From Theristus sp. LFF4_11 (Eukaryota; Nematoda; Chromadorea; Monhysterida; Xyalidae), in NCBI GenBank assembly GCA_030248135.1, contig JASANC010001847.1, forward strand, positions 26,178 through 90,177: DNA of 64,000 nt. The letters run 5' to 3'. Both the position numbers and the translations under genes were made by a program. Positions 63,592 to 64,000 of the stretch are shown piece after piece. Each line of letters opens with the position of its first letter. Position 1 is the first letter of the stretch. The notes beneath the pieces were generated by a model. It worked only from the letters and a program-made list of their open reading frames with translations, was not told the DNA's origin and made no database searches.

Positions 63592-64000
63592 TAGGGTTGT
63601 TAAAAAAAACAAAAATCGTCATTTTTGTTTTGTTTTTTTTTTAATTTTTTTTTTTTAAAAAAATTTCAAAAATCAAAGTTGTGCTAAATCAATCAGGGAG
63701 TCCGAAGAACCACATATGATATGCAAGCGCCTCCCGAATGACTCCCATATGACGGAACTTTGCAGATTTTGTTTTGGTGACCCCAATCACCCCTTGTCCA
63801 AACCGTGACCATGCCACTTCTTGTGTTTTGACCTCCAAAACGTCACTAATTAATCCCAACTAAACTAATGCTAAGTGAGAGCAAACATACCGCCTTGAAA
63901 TTCGATCAATTCTTCTGATGGTGTTGCGACGACACGACACGAAACAGCAAGCAACCAGACAACGTAGCGCTTGCAAACGGAGCAGCGAGCACAATCGGAC
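63592..64000. mobile_element. TIR element family C, copy 2 (inverted, cut by window end)
   Basis: It starts TTAGGGTTGTTAAAAAAAAC and then runs as the reverse complement of 63070-62684, about 95 % identical by eye. Its other end lies beyond 64000. With copy 1 it makes a large palindrome. Confidence 0.75.

Larger units (their letters stand above)
58736..64000. other. Repeat-rich region with no supported gene
   Basis: 58740-59200 is AT-rich and shares TATGCTCTGAAAACCT and flanks with 62470-62490, so it is likely repeat-derived. 59200-59560 has two units of about 170 bp with TGTTCGCCCTTT and GGGTAATT. Then come the 149-bp satellite, the inverted-repeat element, G-rich remnants, and the terminal palindrome, all listed separately. 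Long frames here follow repeats and are not accepted. Confidence 0.65.

Overview
The window is a piece of an animal genome. It has spliced genes with short exons (about 20-860 nt), mostly GT-AG introns with a few GC-AG ones, AATAAA signals and many small transposons. I saw no rRNA, tRNA, operon or bacterial signal. The gene set (CoREST, AQP8-type aquaporin, two-domain vWA proteins, RPS6KC1-like PX/MIT pseudokinase, Shaw-type Kv channel, divergent ionotropic glutamate receptor, PAN-domain and Cys-rich secreted proteins) fits an invertebrate. Dense transposons, a PAN gene and a divergent iGluR make an enoplean-type nematode possible, but the sequence alone does not prove a phylum. All exon models below come from reading frames, splice phases and remembered family features, not from transcripts.

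Layout. 1-129: last exon of an unidentified + gene. 1578-2291 (-): small Ly6/three-finger-like membrane protein. 3173-9428 (+): CoREST, 13 exons found, first exon missing, with a Helitron in one intron. 10876-11749 (+): secreted Gln/Pro-rich protein. 11750-18483: repeat-rich spacer with nested hAT-like MITEs. 18484-20124 (+): PAN-domain protein, 5' end missing. 21044-26365 (-): AQP8-like aquaporin with two phase-compatible first exons and a 350-bp CA repeat in an intron. 27490-31087 and 32695-36487 (-): tandem pair of proteins with two vWA domains joined by a Thr-rich linker. 38721-46880 (-): RPS6KC1-like pseudokinase in 18 exons, with a second Helitron in a kinase intron. 46881-49261: three TIR elements. 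49262-52338 (+): Shaw/Kv3 channel with GFG in place of GYG. 52587-55762 (-): modular Cys-rich secreted protein. 56695-58401 (+): small ionotropic glutamate receptor relative that lacks a visible pore loop. 58402-64000: Tc1-like MITE, a 149-bp satellite, a long inverted-repeat element and a large palindrome cut by the window end.

The genes do not form one pathway. CoREST is nuclear and chromatin-linked. The aquaporin, Kv channel and receptor are membrane proteins. The vWA pair, PAN, Cys-rich and Gln/Pro-rich genes encode predicted secreted proteins. RPS6KC1 is expected on endosomes. No clear new multi-gene system is present. The most notable items are the duplicated aquaporin first exon, two Helitrons with matching ends inside introns, the repeated 79-nt Cys exons, the unusual pore features of the two channel-type genes, and repeated GC-AG introns.
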